Origin: Moniliophthora roreri
Taxonomy: Eukaryota > Basidiomycota > Agaricomycetes > Agaricales > Marasmiaceae
Direction: 5' to 3'
DNA: 64,000 bases
NCBI GenBank assembly: GCA_001466705.2
Contig: LATX02000111.1
Location: 201,001 to 265,000 of the forward strand
Part shown: positions 1 through 12,532 of the stretch, in pieces
How the letters are laid out: the number at the start of each line of letters is the position of its first letter
How positions within the stretch are numbered: the stretch's first letter is position 1
Notes under the pieces: model-generated
The model's database searches: none
Told to the model about the DNA's origin: nothing
Seen by the model: the letters and a program-made list of their open reading frames with translations, nothing else
Translations under genes and position numbers: made by a program

Positions 1-49
1 TATGTGGTCCCCAAGTCTATTTCTCACATGACGCTCATTCCACTTGCAG

Positions 50-1692
<1,643 letters not shown>

Positions 1693-2557
1693 GTCAAGGG
1701 TACATTCGGTCATCCGAGGACTCAGTTTTTTATTCTTCGTCGTTCAGTGACCTCGTCCAGGTTTTTGGGAAACAGTGTTTTGTCTTTGGCCTTTTGATTT
1801 CAACAGGTGTTTTGTATATCCCTTCCACGCTTTTTTGGCGATTATGCGTTATGGTTTGCGGGTCTTGTACAATATATAACTTAGAATACTAAAAGCATTC
1901 GATATGTGGTCTGTATGTACTCAACACCTGGGAGCTTGACTATTGCGAGTAACTTCGGAATACCGCCGAAACAGCATGCAAAGAAAGTGTAAGAGTCTGG
2001 TGGAAGACTCAGTCTTGCGAGCTTCATGCACCTCAGAATCAGACGTGGAGAGTGGTGTTTCGTTGACAGAGTGACGTCGACTCACCGACACTTGGCTCTG
2101 ATTCAAGATTTCTTGTAGATACATCAGTCGTAAGCTATATGTACGACCGATATAGTTGGGATTTTCGAAAAAAAAAAAAGAAAAGAAAAAGAGGTGAAAC
2201 TTAAGACTTTCAATTTTCTATGAAGATACGCTGCCGCCTTCACCTTCGTGAGTAGCCAATGTGACCAACACCGAATGCAATCCAGGCAATGGGCCTCGAA
2301 TAGTGAGAGTGCCCTATGTATTCGGAGCAGAGTGGTCAAGCCTGGTTGAGCTTGCCTCGGGAGACTATTTGTCACAAGGCCCTAGGCCCAGCACATGTAT
2401 CGTTGTAAAATAGCGATGCGGACAATATTTACAGACAGTAGCATTAGACTTTCAGATCTCATATCATACCATAATTACCCCCCACCCAAGATGCGTCAAG
2501 AAAGTAATAACCATAGTTATTCCACCACCATGCACATAAATAACATCATAAAAATTA
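1693..2557. other. intergenic, convergent 3' ends of kinase and ERG3 copy 1
   Basis: No gene was recognised in these 865 bases. The stretch holds the 3' flanks of two genes that point at each other, a short A-rich tract near 2167-2192 and no clear repeat. From about 2435 onward the sequence begins to resemble the region downstream of ERG3 copy 2 (about 6240), so the duplication probably extends past the stop codon into this flank. Confidence 0.6.
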
Positions 2558-3836
2558 TCAATCGTCTTTGGACTTGACGTTTTCTTCCTGTTCCGCTCGC
2601 TCCTTCATTTTGACCTCGAGCAGAGGGTCTAGAGAGCTATCAGGGTGTCGATAAGAGTTACCAACACGATCTGCCCAGGTAAAGTACTAGAAAACAGGGA
2701 CGATCAAACTCTGAGAAAGGGAAACCGCACGGTGAACGAACCTGGCCGTAGTTAACCGTGAAGTACAGGTGGTGGAGCGTATGGTGTGCCGGTCCATTGA
2801 TAATCTTTTCCAAAGGATGGCCGGTAATCATGTCACTATCATGGATCTGGACGGATACGAACGAGGTGTCAGCTCAGCGGAAAGATCACAACAGAGAGGG
2901 GAACATACAAAAATACTCCAGAAATTGACACAGACGAAGAGTACGAGGTAGAGCGCTCGATGCATCGGGAAGAGGAAAACAAAGAGATGGTACGGGACTG
3001 ATTGAGCCCAACCATCAACAGGATGGAAAGCGTGGGATGCGAAAGGCGTAGGGACTAGTCGTGATCACGACGGACAGATCAATAATGAGTCCAAGGATGT
3101 CGGCAAGACAACGTACCAATCCACTTGTGGTGAGGTTTGTGCAAAGCCTTGTAAATGGAGGGTATGTGTAGCCATCGATGAATCCAGTAGATGCAGTAGT
3201 CGGTAAAAAGCAAGAAGCTGAACGGTCACGAGGGCCATGTCAGTGGCGTTTTAAGGTTAATATTCGGCGCAAAGACGCTTACCAGGGAACACTTAGAACA
3301 AGCCAGGTGTAGCCATATGTATCGAGACCGTCATAAAGTTTGGTCCAACCCATGACTTCTCCTTGGAAGAAAGGCAGGGTCAATAGCGTCATGACCGGGA
3401 AAGCTTTTAGCGATGTTTGTATTTCGAGCCTAACTTGGTTTTTTAGGAACCGTGGGTGCCGCATCATGTCATGATTGAATATGAAGTAGTAAGACAGACT
3501 GGCGAAAAGGAAGTAGAGGAGGTGAATTCCGACGAGGGTAATGACTGAGATGGAAATTATTTGGCGAGGAATATATGAACGGGGCCACGCTGAAACGTCC
3601 GGAAACGTTGTCAGGTGTGAGTAAGGGAAGGTGGGCTCGTACAAATAGTCCTCCATTGATATCTGAGGATGGGGTAGATGGGATACAAGCTGCGACCATT
3701 TCGAGGACGACGAGGAGATTATCGGTATAGTTGAAGTCGCGTTGACCACAGAGTACTGGAATGATTGCAAAGGTAGGACCGAAGCCCAGACTTTGTCGAG
3801 TAGGACGTCGTCGGCAACTTGGAGGATGAGGTCCAT
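2558..3836 (-). CDS. ERG3: C-5 sterol desaturase, copy 1 (ERG3a)
   Basis: ER membrane di-iron oxidase that introduces the C5(6) double bond in late ergosterol synthesis, taking electrons from cytochrome b5. Exons, read 5'->3' on the minus strand, are 3836-3283, 3217-3117, 3054-2909, 2846-2742 and 2686-2558. They sum to 1035 nt (344 residues), a normal length for the family. All three histidine clusters of the fatty-acid-hydroxylase superfamily are present: HRWLH, HKPHHKW and HHTLHH. Hydrophobic segments fill the middle of exon 1. The protein ends in a charged tail (VKSKDD). The third intron from the 3' side starts with GTTCGT. A second copy lies 3.8 kb away on the same strand. The start is the first ATG of exon 1, 136 bp from the divergently transcribed RBM18-like gene. 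Lathosterol-oxidase-type naming is equivalent. Confidence 0.95.
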
Positions 3837-3972
3837 TGGGGCACAAGGTCAACATATTTTCTGCCTTTTTATGTGTGAAAAAATATATATCACACCACTT
3901 TTTTTTATCTCCACGTGCCGATAAGATAATGGGTGAGGCCTCGGCGACCTTCGGACTTTGCTCTCGACCACG
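3837..3972. promoter_or_regulatory. divergent promoter between ERG3 copy 1 and RBM18-like gene
   Basis: A 136-bp spacer separates the two start codons, so both transcripts must start within it or within each other's leader. It holds an AT-rich block (AAAAAATATATATC near 3879), a CACGTG-like core at 3913 and a GATAAGATAA stretch near 3920. About the first 75 bases next to ERG3 are repeated almost exactly upstream of ERG3 copy 2 (to about 7705). The half next to RBM18 is not. Site functions are inferred from motif shape only. Confidence 0.5.
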
Positions 3973-5123
3973 ATGAATGATCCAGAATCCTTAATTTCGT
4001 ACCCAACGCACGCAGATTCTCCGCCACCCGAGGCCGCGTCTTCGTCTCAGCCTCGTCAGACCCTTCAGGATCGTATCTATGTCGGAAATCTTCACCCCAG
4101 CGTCGACGAGTATGGTACCATGTGCTCTAATCGAACTTCAGCTATCCTTACATCTTGTTGCTCAGATATACACTACTTCAACTCTTCGCCAAGTATGGAA
4201 AGATCACCAAGCTCGACTTCCTCTTTCACAAGACCGGACCCCTCAAGGGGAAGCCGAGGGGTTATTGCTTTGTCGAGTATGCAAGTAACGACGTGAGTTT
4301 CTTTTTTGCCTCTCTACACAATAGCTTGCTCACCCCGGGTTTCTTTTTAAACCACTTTGCTCAAATCACATATCAATCTCCGCTCATCGTCTCCAGTCAC
4401 CCGGGGGCAGGCTATATCCAAGAATCGTTCAACTCACCACCATCATTTTAGGAAGCACTTAGAGCTCTCTCTGCCCATGACAAACTCCTCCGAGGGCGCA
4501 AGCTTGTTGTCACCCATGCTCACCAAGCCCCACTTGACTACATGGGCGGCCAGTATCGGCCAAGGAAGAACATGATGGAGAGTGGACGGCCGACCACGCT
4601 CAGTCTGTTGAAGACGGGTATGACGGGTAAGAATCACGATGCGTACGTATCTTCTTACTTACTTGCTATCTTCTCGAAATATTCTCATACGCATATTAGA
4701 ACGTCGAGTAAGATTGCGATGATGGAAGCCAAGCTGCGACAGATGGAAGCTAGCAAAGAACACCCACCCTCTTCCTCTACTTCGACATTACCATCACATC
4801 CTTCACTCCCCCCAAAACCTGCTGGTGACGATCTCCCTCCGACTACGCCTCGACCGCTGCATAAACCACCGCTGGCTGCTCGAGCACCACACCCTCCGAC
4901 GGTGGCATCATTAGCTAGCACATCTGTCCCATCATCCAGTATCAAAATTTCTTCCGGGCTACGCTTAGCATCACCGTCCGGTTCATCAACTTCAGATGGT
5001 ATTTCAAAGAGTACAATAATGAAGAGCAAGTCAGCCGGTTTATTGGGTGTGAAGATTGTCAAATCCAGGAAGGAGGACAAGCCGTCGGAAGGAACGGAAT
5101 TGGGATCATCATCGATATCATGA
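3973..5123 (+). CDS. RNA-binding protein, RBM18-like (single RRM)
   Basis: Predicted RNA-binding protein of 292 residues from exons 3973-4109, 4166-4292, 4452-4642 and 4700-5123; every junction keeps frame. The RRM is near residues 35-120. It has RNP2 IYVGNL, RNP1 [11 protein letters not shown] and between them the signature [16 protein letters not shown], which is characteristic of the RBM18 family. After the RRM comes a conserved segment ([13 protein letters not shown]), then a Ser/Pro-rich low-complexity tail of about 120 residues that looks disordered. The first intron uses the donor GTATGG at 4110. The gene stands between the two ERG3 copies and points away from copy 1. RBM18 function is poorly known. 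A spliceosome-related SF3B4-like RRM is a less likely alternative, because that family carries two RRMs. Confidence 0.85.
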
Positions 5124-5379
5124 GGTTGTATTTCCTGCGTTTACATGTATCATTTCTGCGTTTGAATTCAAATCAAAGTGCATGCATCAAAGATACTGTA
5201 TTCGAAAGACGGGATGCACTGTCGTCGCTAGTCGGTGAAGATACAGTACAGCAACGTCAGAGAGCATCAATGCAGATATAGGGAGAAACATTTGGTTCTG
5301 CTTCACAGCTTTGGCAGGATTCAAGTCGCTACGTATGTTATGCAACGTGTTAACAACTGATATCATGCGAAACGGAACA

Positions 5380-6060
5380 ATCATGGCGCGGTACTTAAAC
5401 TGGTTGAAGAAACCCCAGGTCTCGCCAAGGGAAAATGCGGCTGAGCCACTACCACCATCGTGGAGGGCAGCGATGTGACATTCGCCAAAAGCAATCCGGG
5501 TAACAGGATATCCATCCTGGTATTCTAAGGAGTTGGTCTTTATATGCGTAGAATGAATTCTGTGAGGCGCATCCGTTAGCTTGCACGAAAGTATCGCGGA
5601 GTGTACGTCCACCACTATTGTCCAACACAGGGTTTCGCATAACATAGATAGGAAGGTAAGCAATGGGCGTGTTACCATCGTTGCATCCGTTTATTGTCCC
5701 CCCGAAAGGACTGCGACGGTGCGGAAGGTGGCGACGCGTGAACACGCGAGGGAGTAGGACATGGCGCAGCCGTGACTGAAGCCGGTAAGCAAAACGACGG
5801 TTGGAATCGACGCATAGGGAGGTCTTGGCCACCTGCGTTAGCTCAGCCATTTTCGAAACCTTACTAGGCGACGAAGATGACCTGGTTATCTGCGAGGTGC
5901 TGCAGGCCATAACATGCCCAGACATCGCACTCAAAAGTTTGACCTGTCGCGACGTCGAGTGCCACCAAGCCGGTGGACGCCGAGACTGGGATCAACTTGA
6001 TGTACATACTGAGGTCGCTCCAAATTCCCGGCGGCAAAAAGATCTTACAGGGCAAAACAA
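5380..6060 (-). pseudogene. feruloyl-esterase-like (CE1-type alpha/beta hydrolase) relic A
   Basis: Broken remains of a secreted CE1-type esterase related to feruloyl esterase C, which would release ferulate from plant cell-wall arabinoxylan. Recognisable pieces in order on the minus strand are DVATGQTF, CYGLQHLADNQVIFVA, SLCVDSNRRF, GFSHGCAMSYSLACSR (nucleophile elbow), GGTINGCNDGNTPIAYLPIY, RTLRDTFVQANGC, DGYPVTRIAF and ETWGFFNQF. They lie in at least two different frames. There is one frame change just before the nucleophile elbow and another at a run of G at about 5698-5703, and a third is needed between the NGC and DGYPV blocks. The usual GED-containing segment and a signal peptide are missing. 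A functional gene with unusual introns cannot be excluded, but no GT..AG solution was found for the G-run break. Confidence 0.7.
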
Positions 6061-6359
6061 ATTAATAGAGTGGACCGATCTGCCTTGAACACGATGACAG
6101 ACCCGCGCATCCTCCATCCTAACTGCACGAGATCAGCTGTCAGTGAGCTGTTAGTGAGCAGGTCGCTATTCATACCGGAAAGGAAGCTTCCAGGACCCGT
6201 GACTGTATTGTTGTTGTTTGTGATAGGGATGTAGACGATATTCACGGTAGTATTAGACCTTTAGACCTCATACTATATTAGACAATTATCTCTCATCCAG
6301 AACAATTAACAGCCACGATTATTCTATCACCATGCACGTAAATAGCATCATAAAAATTA

Positions 6360-7627
6360 TTAATCGTCTTTGGACTTGACGTTTTCTTCCTGTTCAGCTC
6401 GCTCTTTCATTTTGACCTCGAGCAGAGGATCTAGAGAGCTGTCGGGGTGTCGGTAGGAGTTGCCTATCCGATCTGCCCAGGTAAAGTACTAGGAGAACAG
6501 GGACAATCAAAATTCTGAGGAGGCTGAATTAGGGGATGAACAAACCTGGCCGTAGTTAACCGTGAAGTGGAGGTGGTGGAGTGTATGATGCGCCGGTCCA
6601 TTAATAATACTTTCCAGAGGGTGGCCGGTGATCATATCACTATCATGGATCTGGACAGTAACATGTGGGTTGATTGCACGGAAAGGCAACAGAGAAGAGA
6701 GACATACAAAGATGGTCCAAAAAGTGATACAGATGAACAGGGAAAGGTAGAACGCGCGATGCATCGGGAAGAGGATGATGAAGAGATGATACGGGACTGA
6801 TTGCGCCCAGCCATCAACGGGATGGAAAGCATAGGACGCGAAAGGCGTAGGAACTGGCCACGACCGCGACAAATAAAATCAACCGTCAAGTAAAGGGATA
6901 TCCGCGAGACAACGTACCGATCCACATGTGATGAGGCTTGTGCAAAGCCTTGTAGATGAAAGGTATGTGTAACCATCGGTGAATCCAGTAGATGCAGTAG
7001 TCGGTAAAGAGCAAGAAGCTGAATGGTCATGTCAGTGTCATCCGGTGCTGGTATTCGGCGGAAAGACGCTTACCAGGGAACACTTAGAACAAGCCAGGTG
7101 TAGCCATATGTATCGAGACCGTCATAAAGTTTGGTCCAACCCATGACTTCTCCTTGGAAGAAAGGCAGGGTCAATAGCGTCATGACCGGGAAAGCTTTTA
7201 GCGATGTTTGTATTTCGAGCCTAACTTGGTTTTTCAGAAACCGTGGGTGCCGCATCATCTCGTGGTTAAATACGAAGTAGTAGGAGAGACTGGCGAAGAA
7301 GAAATAGAGGAGGTGAATTCCAACGAGACTGATGACTGAGATGGAAATTATTTGGCGAGGAACATATGAACGGGGCCACGCTGAAACGTCCGGAAACGTT
7401 GTCAGGCGTGAGTAAGGGAAGGTGGGCTCGTACAAATAGTCCTCCATTGATATCTGAGGATGGGGTAGATGGGATACAAGCTGCAACCATTTCGAGTACG
7501 ACGAGGAGATTATCGGTATAGTTGAAGTCGCACTGACTACGGAGTACTGGAATGATTGCAAAGGTAGGACCGAAGCCCAGACTTTGTCGAGTAGGACGTC
7601 GTCGGCAACTTGGAGGATGAGGTCCAT
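6360..7627 (-). CDS. ERG3: C-5 sterol desaturase, copy 2 (ERG3b)
   Basis: Second C-5 sterol desaturase, with the same five-exon layout and function as copy 1. Exon 1 (7627 to about 7074) differs from copy 1 at only 9 of 185 residues, and its last 160 or so bases are identical in DNA. The histidine clusters are intact (HRWLH, HKPHHMW, HHTLHH); the second has Met where copy 1 has Lys, outside the metal ligands. Later exons are more diverged (for example [13 protein letters not shown] against [13 protein letters not shown]), and introns have drifted strongly. The last intron donor is GTTTGT. The stop codon is TAA at 6360-6362, while copy 1 uses TGA. No frameshift or stop was seen, so both copies look functional. 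The upstream match to copy 1 ends near 7705, so the copies share only a core promoter. Confidence 0.93.
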
Positions 7628-7789
7628 TGGGGCACAAGGTCAACATATTTTCTGCCTTTTTATGTGTGAAAAAATATATATCACACCATTTTCACTTTTT
7701 AATCTCCCCGCAGTACTGTCCTCTCCCATTATCACCATTACGTACTGGTAATGATGGGTATAAGCCTAGAATCCTAGGAGACTGTCGCG

Positions 7790-7985
7790 CCGTGCACATG
7801 CCAGGGATTCATGCATCCAGTAACGAAAGATTGGCGTCGACGCCAGCTTCGATGGTTTTAATCATAGCATCAATGCCAGGTCTTTGCCATCTACGTTACA
7901 TGGTGACGACGGTAACCTGATTATCGACAAGGCGCTGCCCAAATATCGCGTTCAACGGCTTGACATGTCCAAGGGTTACATTGTT
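7790..7985 (-). pseudogene. feruloyl-esterase-like relic B
   Basis: A short second esterase relic upstream of ERG3 copy 2. On the minus strand, bases about 7975-7895 align with relic A over the block that in A encodes GQTF..DNQVIFVA, with matching runs such as TTGAxxGCGAT and TGGGCA and then GATAA(T/C)CAGGT. The next piece, at 7876-7847, reads IDAMIKTIEA, the helix that precedes the nucleophile strand in CE1 feruloyl esterases. A frame change then leads to SFVTG, where the nucleophile elbow should begin. Everything beyond is lost. The relic keeps parts missing from A and lacks parts present in A, so the two are independently decayed paralogues. Confidence 0.55.
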
Positions 7986-8685
7986 GTCAGAGATGCTGTA
8001 CCGGGGGAGTGATCTAGTGAAAAGTATCAATGCCGTGTTCTGGAAAGCGAGTGCTCACGTCGTTTTTTGCACCCAGGTAGGAAGACTTGCCAGAACCCTT
8101 ACGCGCAGTGATGGGGGTGAGTATCCGAGTCAGCGTGAGAATTAAACGACCCGCCTGATTTGAAGTCGTTTCAACTTCCAAAGTCTTAAAAGGCAGAAAC
8201 GATTCACGATCGCACGCAAGCAATTTCCTGAATGCCCCAAGCCTGCATCTTTCAGATTGAGGATGAAGGAGTGAAACGTTAGTTAGTAATAGGAAATTTC
8301 TAACCTCTTGATGAGTGATTGAATCTCGCACTGACCTTGCAATCCCACCTACTCCCGTTCTTTGTCAGTATTCACCTCTCATGGCAGCCGTCATAACTGC
8401 ATGTCAGGTGCCAAAACCATCTATCTAGTAATCTATCTGTTCTTGTATCGATTTACTGCAGTTCTTCGGCAATTGCCCTGGATTGTTTTCGCTGCGTGTA
8501 CGGCTGATTCTGGAGGTGTTTGTGTATTGCGGCATAGCGATTACAGATCAGGGTATGCAACGGAATGAAACGCGGATTGGTGAGCGGGCAATGTTATACG
8601 GCAGTCATGTGACGGCAGCGGGAAATTGATAAATTGGAGGTTTGCAAAGTGGATGATCGATTCGATTCTTGTTCTTGACTACACC
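7986..8685. other. intergenic, no gene recognised
   Basis: About 700 bases between esterase relic B and MVD1. Only short unsupported open frames are present on either strand. The distal part serves as the MVD1 promoter. No repeat or RNA gene was recognised. Confidence 0.5.
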
Positions 8686-10017
8686 ATGGTTTATCAGGCT
8701 ACTACGAGTGCTCCCGTCAACATTGCCTGCATAAAGTATCTTTATCTTTTCTTGTCCAGATACAACCAAGATACTCACACTATCATTCAGATACTGGGGC
8801 AAACGCGACACAAAACTGATTCTGCCCACCAACTCTTCTCTTTCCGTCACTCTATCCCAAGATCATCTCCGTTCAACGACCACCTCTCGTGCCGATGCAT
8901 CCTTCGAAAAGGATAGACTTTGGCTGAATGGGAGGGAGGAGGAGATTAAGCCGGGATCTCGTACCGAAACTTGCATTCGCGAGATGCGTGCATTGCGCAA
9001 GGCTGAAGTCGAAGACAAGGACCCCAACGCGCCCAAACTCTCCACTTTGGGACTTCACATCTCATCCTTTAACAACTTCCCCACTGCCGCTGGCCTCGCG
9101 TCCTCTGCCTCCGGTTTTGCCGCCCTTATCGCCTCCCTTAGCGCCCTTTTCCAACTCCCTACTCACCCAACCCATCTCTCCCTTATTGCTCGTCAAGGTT
9201 CCGGCTCTGCATGCCGTTCTCTGTTCGGGGGTTACGTCGCTTGGGAAATGGGCAGCAGAGCCGACGGGAGCGACTCACATGCCGTTCAGGTCGCACCGCA
9301 CACCCATTGGCCCGATCTTCACGCCCTCATCTGCGTCGTCAACGATGCCAAGAAAGGCACTTCCTCTACCTCCGGTATGCAACGTACCGTCGAGACCTCT
9401 CCCCTGCTTCAACACCGTCTCACCCTTGTCCCTGGACGAATGCAATCCATCTCCAAAGCCATTCAAGAGAAGGACTTTGACACCTTTGCCCGTCTCACCA
9501 TGGCAGACTCCAACCAATTCCATGCTGTCGCATTGGACACCTCTCCTCCCATCTTTTACATGAATGATGTTTCGCGTGCTATTGTCGCCGTCATCGAAGA
9601 GTACAACAGAGTTGCACTCGAGGCGACTGGTCATTTGAAGGCTGCGTACACCTACGACGCCGGCCCCAACGCGGTTATTTACGCGCCCAAGGAGAATTTG
9701 AAGGAGATTATCCAACTGATTGTCAACTACTTCCCGCAAGACAAGGCATTCAAAGATAACTTTTCCCTCTTTGCGGGTGCTGAGCCCACTGGTGCCGTAC
9801 CACAAGGCTTCAACGAGGGTGTTACTCGCGTATGGGAGCAGGGCAGTGTCAAGGGTCTCATTCACACTAAGGTGCGTTTACTTCGCTCCCCTGTTCAATT
9901 GCAGTGCTAACAGATTCGCAGGTCGATGATGGACCCCGCACGCACCCAGAGTCCGAGGCACTCCTCGGCCCAGACGGATTGCCCAATGAAAAGTGCTTCG
10001 GAAGATGGGATCTGTGA
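8686..10017 (+). CDS. MVD1: diphosphomevalonate decarboxylase
   Basis: Catalyses ATP-dependent decarboxylation of mevalonate diphosphate to isopentenyl diphosphate, the last step of the mevalonate pathway that feeds sterols and prenyl groups. Exons 8686-8735, 8791-9871 and 9922-10017 give 408 residues, typical for the family. The N-terminus reads APVNIACIKYWGKRD, and the first intron splits the lysine codon of IKYWGK. The GHMP-kinase-type loop FPTAAGLASSASG is present near residue 120, and SGSACRSLFGGYVAWEMG follows. The C-terminal half has AYTYDAGPNAV, another family signature. It sits 1 kb from ERG3 copy 2, giving an unusual run of sterol-pathway genes. Confidence 0.96.
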
Positions 10018-10330
10018 GGATGCAAGTCTAGGAGAAGGAAAAAACACCAATGTAATGGAATAGTATCATTCGTATAGAAAGGTTGATGTGCTGTATCTCA
10101 ACGTACCGTAGGATCACTTATAGACTTCGTATCGGACTCGATGAATATCGAACGTAACATCTATACAGTGGGTCACTGATCACTTGGGCAGGGCAGTCGA
10201 GACACGCCTTGGGCGTCTTGCTCAAACCATCAGCACCACAAGCCACAGAAAATGTACGTGAGTCCGACAGTCATGGATCATAGCCAACATTCCGATAATC
10301 TCGATATTCCGTCGTGCTTGGATTCCCAGT
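10018..10330. other. intergenic between convergent MVD1 and nucleotidyltransferase genes
   Basis: 313 bases between two 3' ends. They presumably hold the two polyadenylation regions. Nothing else was recognised. Confidence 0.5.
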
Positions 10331-12074
10331 TTATCTCAGCTTGGGGTTCCGCAGAGGCTTGCGCCATCTGAAAAGCTTCGTATCTATCGGACCTTCAAAA
10401 TCTTCATCCGTGGTCGTCGCCGCATCTCGCCAGATAAACCGTCGTTCCAGCCTTCCCCAAACTGCCTCAACCAGCTGCCTCGTTCTCTTATCATCCTCAA
10501 TCAGTTGTAAAAACTCGGCACAATCCTCACGAAAGACGCGGGTTGCGGAACGACCGATGTTTGTAGTCAAGTTCTTCAAGGAATGTGCTCAGTCAAGGGT
10601 TACTGACAAAGAGAATGCGAAACTAACCTTGCCGGTAAAAACGTCTCGTAGCTGCACGGGAGACTTGATCGTGAATCGCTTGTCAGCAAATGGGACATCG
10701 ATTTTTCCGATAACGGGGTCTATGACTTGCTCTCTATAGTCGTACTCGTGGGCCCAGAATCTAAAGTTGGTTGTATGAGCCAAGCCATATAATCTGTGCG
10801 AGCCTGCACACCTGAACCACATTATTAGTGCAGCGTCGAGTTTCATCTCAATTCTAGGTTTCCACTCCGAAGATACCTCTCGGCATCTACCATCGATCAA
10901 TTTCCCGTCCAACTCAAAACACCCACGAGTAGGACCTTTCTTCATCGATAGAGGTGGCAAATCTTGCTGCAAACGAGGCAGTGATCCCTCTTTCTGATAG
11001 TCGACGTCAGTTGACAACGCGCTGGACTATTTAGCTACCTGCCTGGAGGAGAGCTATTGTCATAAGAGCATAGTGGTAGCTGCTGAATGTTACGATACTA
11101 CCATCCTGTGCAGGATCATTCAATCCCAACGGTTTTGCCCACAACTTGATGAAGGCCAACATCGGTCGTAATAGAGGTGTCGCATCGCAGTACCGTTTGA
11201 GCAGCGCCGTGTTGTATACACCATGGAGATCATTCACGTTGATATCACATTCAAGGTTCGTCTCCGGATCGTGAAATTTCACTAAGAGTGGTTGGGTGAT
11301 TGAACAGAAGCATGGGTACGCGCGGACTGACGCACGCACCGATTGGAACCTTGGCTTTGGGTACGACCTCCCGAATATTGAAATCATGCTTTCGCAGAGC
11401 TCCTGCGACAGCTCTGCTTGTTCAGATAGTAATTCTGATATTTCAAGTCAAGATCAAGAAGACGCACTGTATATTATACACTTCTAATCCAGACATTAGC
11501 ACACAACCCCTCATTCTAACATGATCGACCTACTCGGTAAATCTGCAGCTTTTTTGGAGACACGGCGCCCAAATTCTCGACCAGCATCCTCCAATTACCA
11601 TTAATGGCACAGCTCGAGAAACCCCGTGTATCGCTCACCAGGATAACAATGTCCAGGTCGCTTTTTGGCGTTGAGACTCCATACACAGTTCCACCAAAAA
11701 GTGCAGCACGATAAGATTTACTGAAACGTCTGGATAGAGCTTCCTGAACTCGTTGAAGAGTAAATTCCCGCGCTTTCATGACAGAGGGAGGTACGTCGAA
11801 AACCATCTATCATTGATGCAGGTCAGGACAGGAAGGTCGTTTAAGTGCTGTTCGTGTTCACCATACGCCGAAGAGAGAAGTCCGAGAATAGATTATCATC
11901 GGAAGGAGCCTGAGTCTGGTTTGGTTCTTCGCGTCGGTCTTCCTGATCGTCAGATTGCGAAATGTGGACCGATCCTGGGGACTCGTCGTTATGAGCCGGT
12001 GAGGCCGGGGAAGAGTATTCGTAACGAAATCTTGACTTCAGGCGTAAGTAAGGCGTCAGAGGTGGTAAACGCAA
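10331..12074 (-). CDS. Cid1-type non-canonical poly(A)/poly(U) polymerase
   Basis: RNA nucleotidyltransferase that adds A or U residues to RNA 3' ends. The catalytic domain starts around 11806 (MVFDVPPSVMKAREFTL). It has the polymerase-beta-type motif GGTVYGVSTPKSDLDIVI, giving two catalytic aspartates, and the third aspartate lies in LECDINVND. The central domain follows with LRPMLAFIKLWAKPLGLND and FSSYHYALMTIALLQ, as in the PAP/Cid1 fold. The C-terminal stretch ends in RWRKPLRNPKLR. At least four introns divide it. The N-terminus is uncertain. An in-frame stop directly precedes the ATG at 11806, and that position is also a good splice acceptor, so I extend to a Ser/Pro/Asp-rich upstream exon (11863-12074) without having found its start codon. 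If the start is the ATG at 11806, the gene ends there. Confidence 0.8.
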
Positions 12075-12532
12075 TTGCAGGGTTGTACGTGGCCTGTCGG
12101 TACATATGTGTCGCAGTGCCAGAAAGTTATTTGACCCTCGCCTGAAGTTCAGTCAGCACTCAAAGATATTGGTTAATAAGTGTACACGTACAACGTTTTA
12201 TCCTGTATCACCACCCCCTGCTGATTATAATTGCATCGTGCCGCTAGGCAGCTCCGACTTGCTGCTTGAAGCATACGTGAGGGCAGAGAAATATAAGCGC
12301 CCGTGATTTCGACCACCACCTCGAACTCTTTCGCTCCAGACTTATGCCTTCAAACACTCAAAGGTCCCAATCTCAGCGCCTAAGTGCAATCTATGCAAAT
12401 CTAGCTGTATCCCGATCTTCCTTCTCGATTCCGATTCTTGTGTGGCCGACTGGTCCTTGCATTCCATTGTTCAGCTATTTTGGAAACTCCAGGATACCAA
12501 ACGGAGTTTCTGATTTTCCTGGCTACATACTC

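Noticed and set aside
4685..5080. 131-codon minus-strand open frame
   Set aside because: Shadow of the Ser/Pro-rich tail of the RBM18-like protein.
9275..9865. 196-codon minus-strand open frame
   Set aside because: Opposite strand of the MVD1 main exon; no family features.
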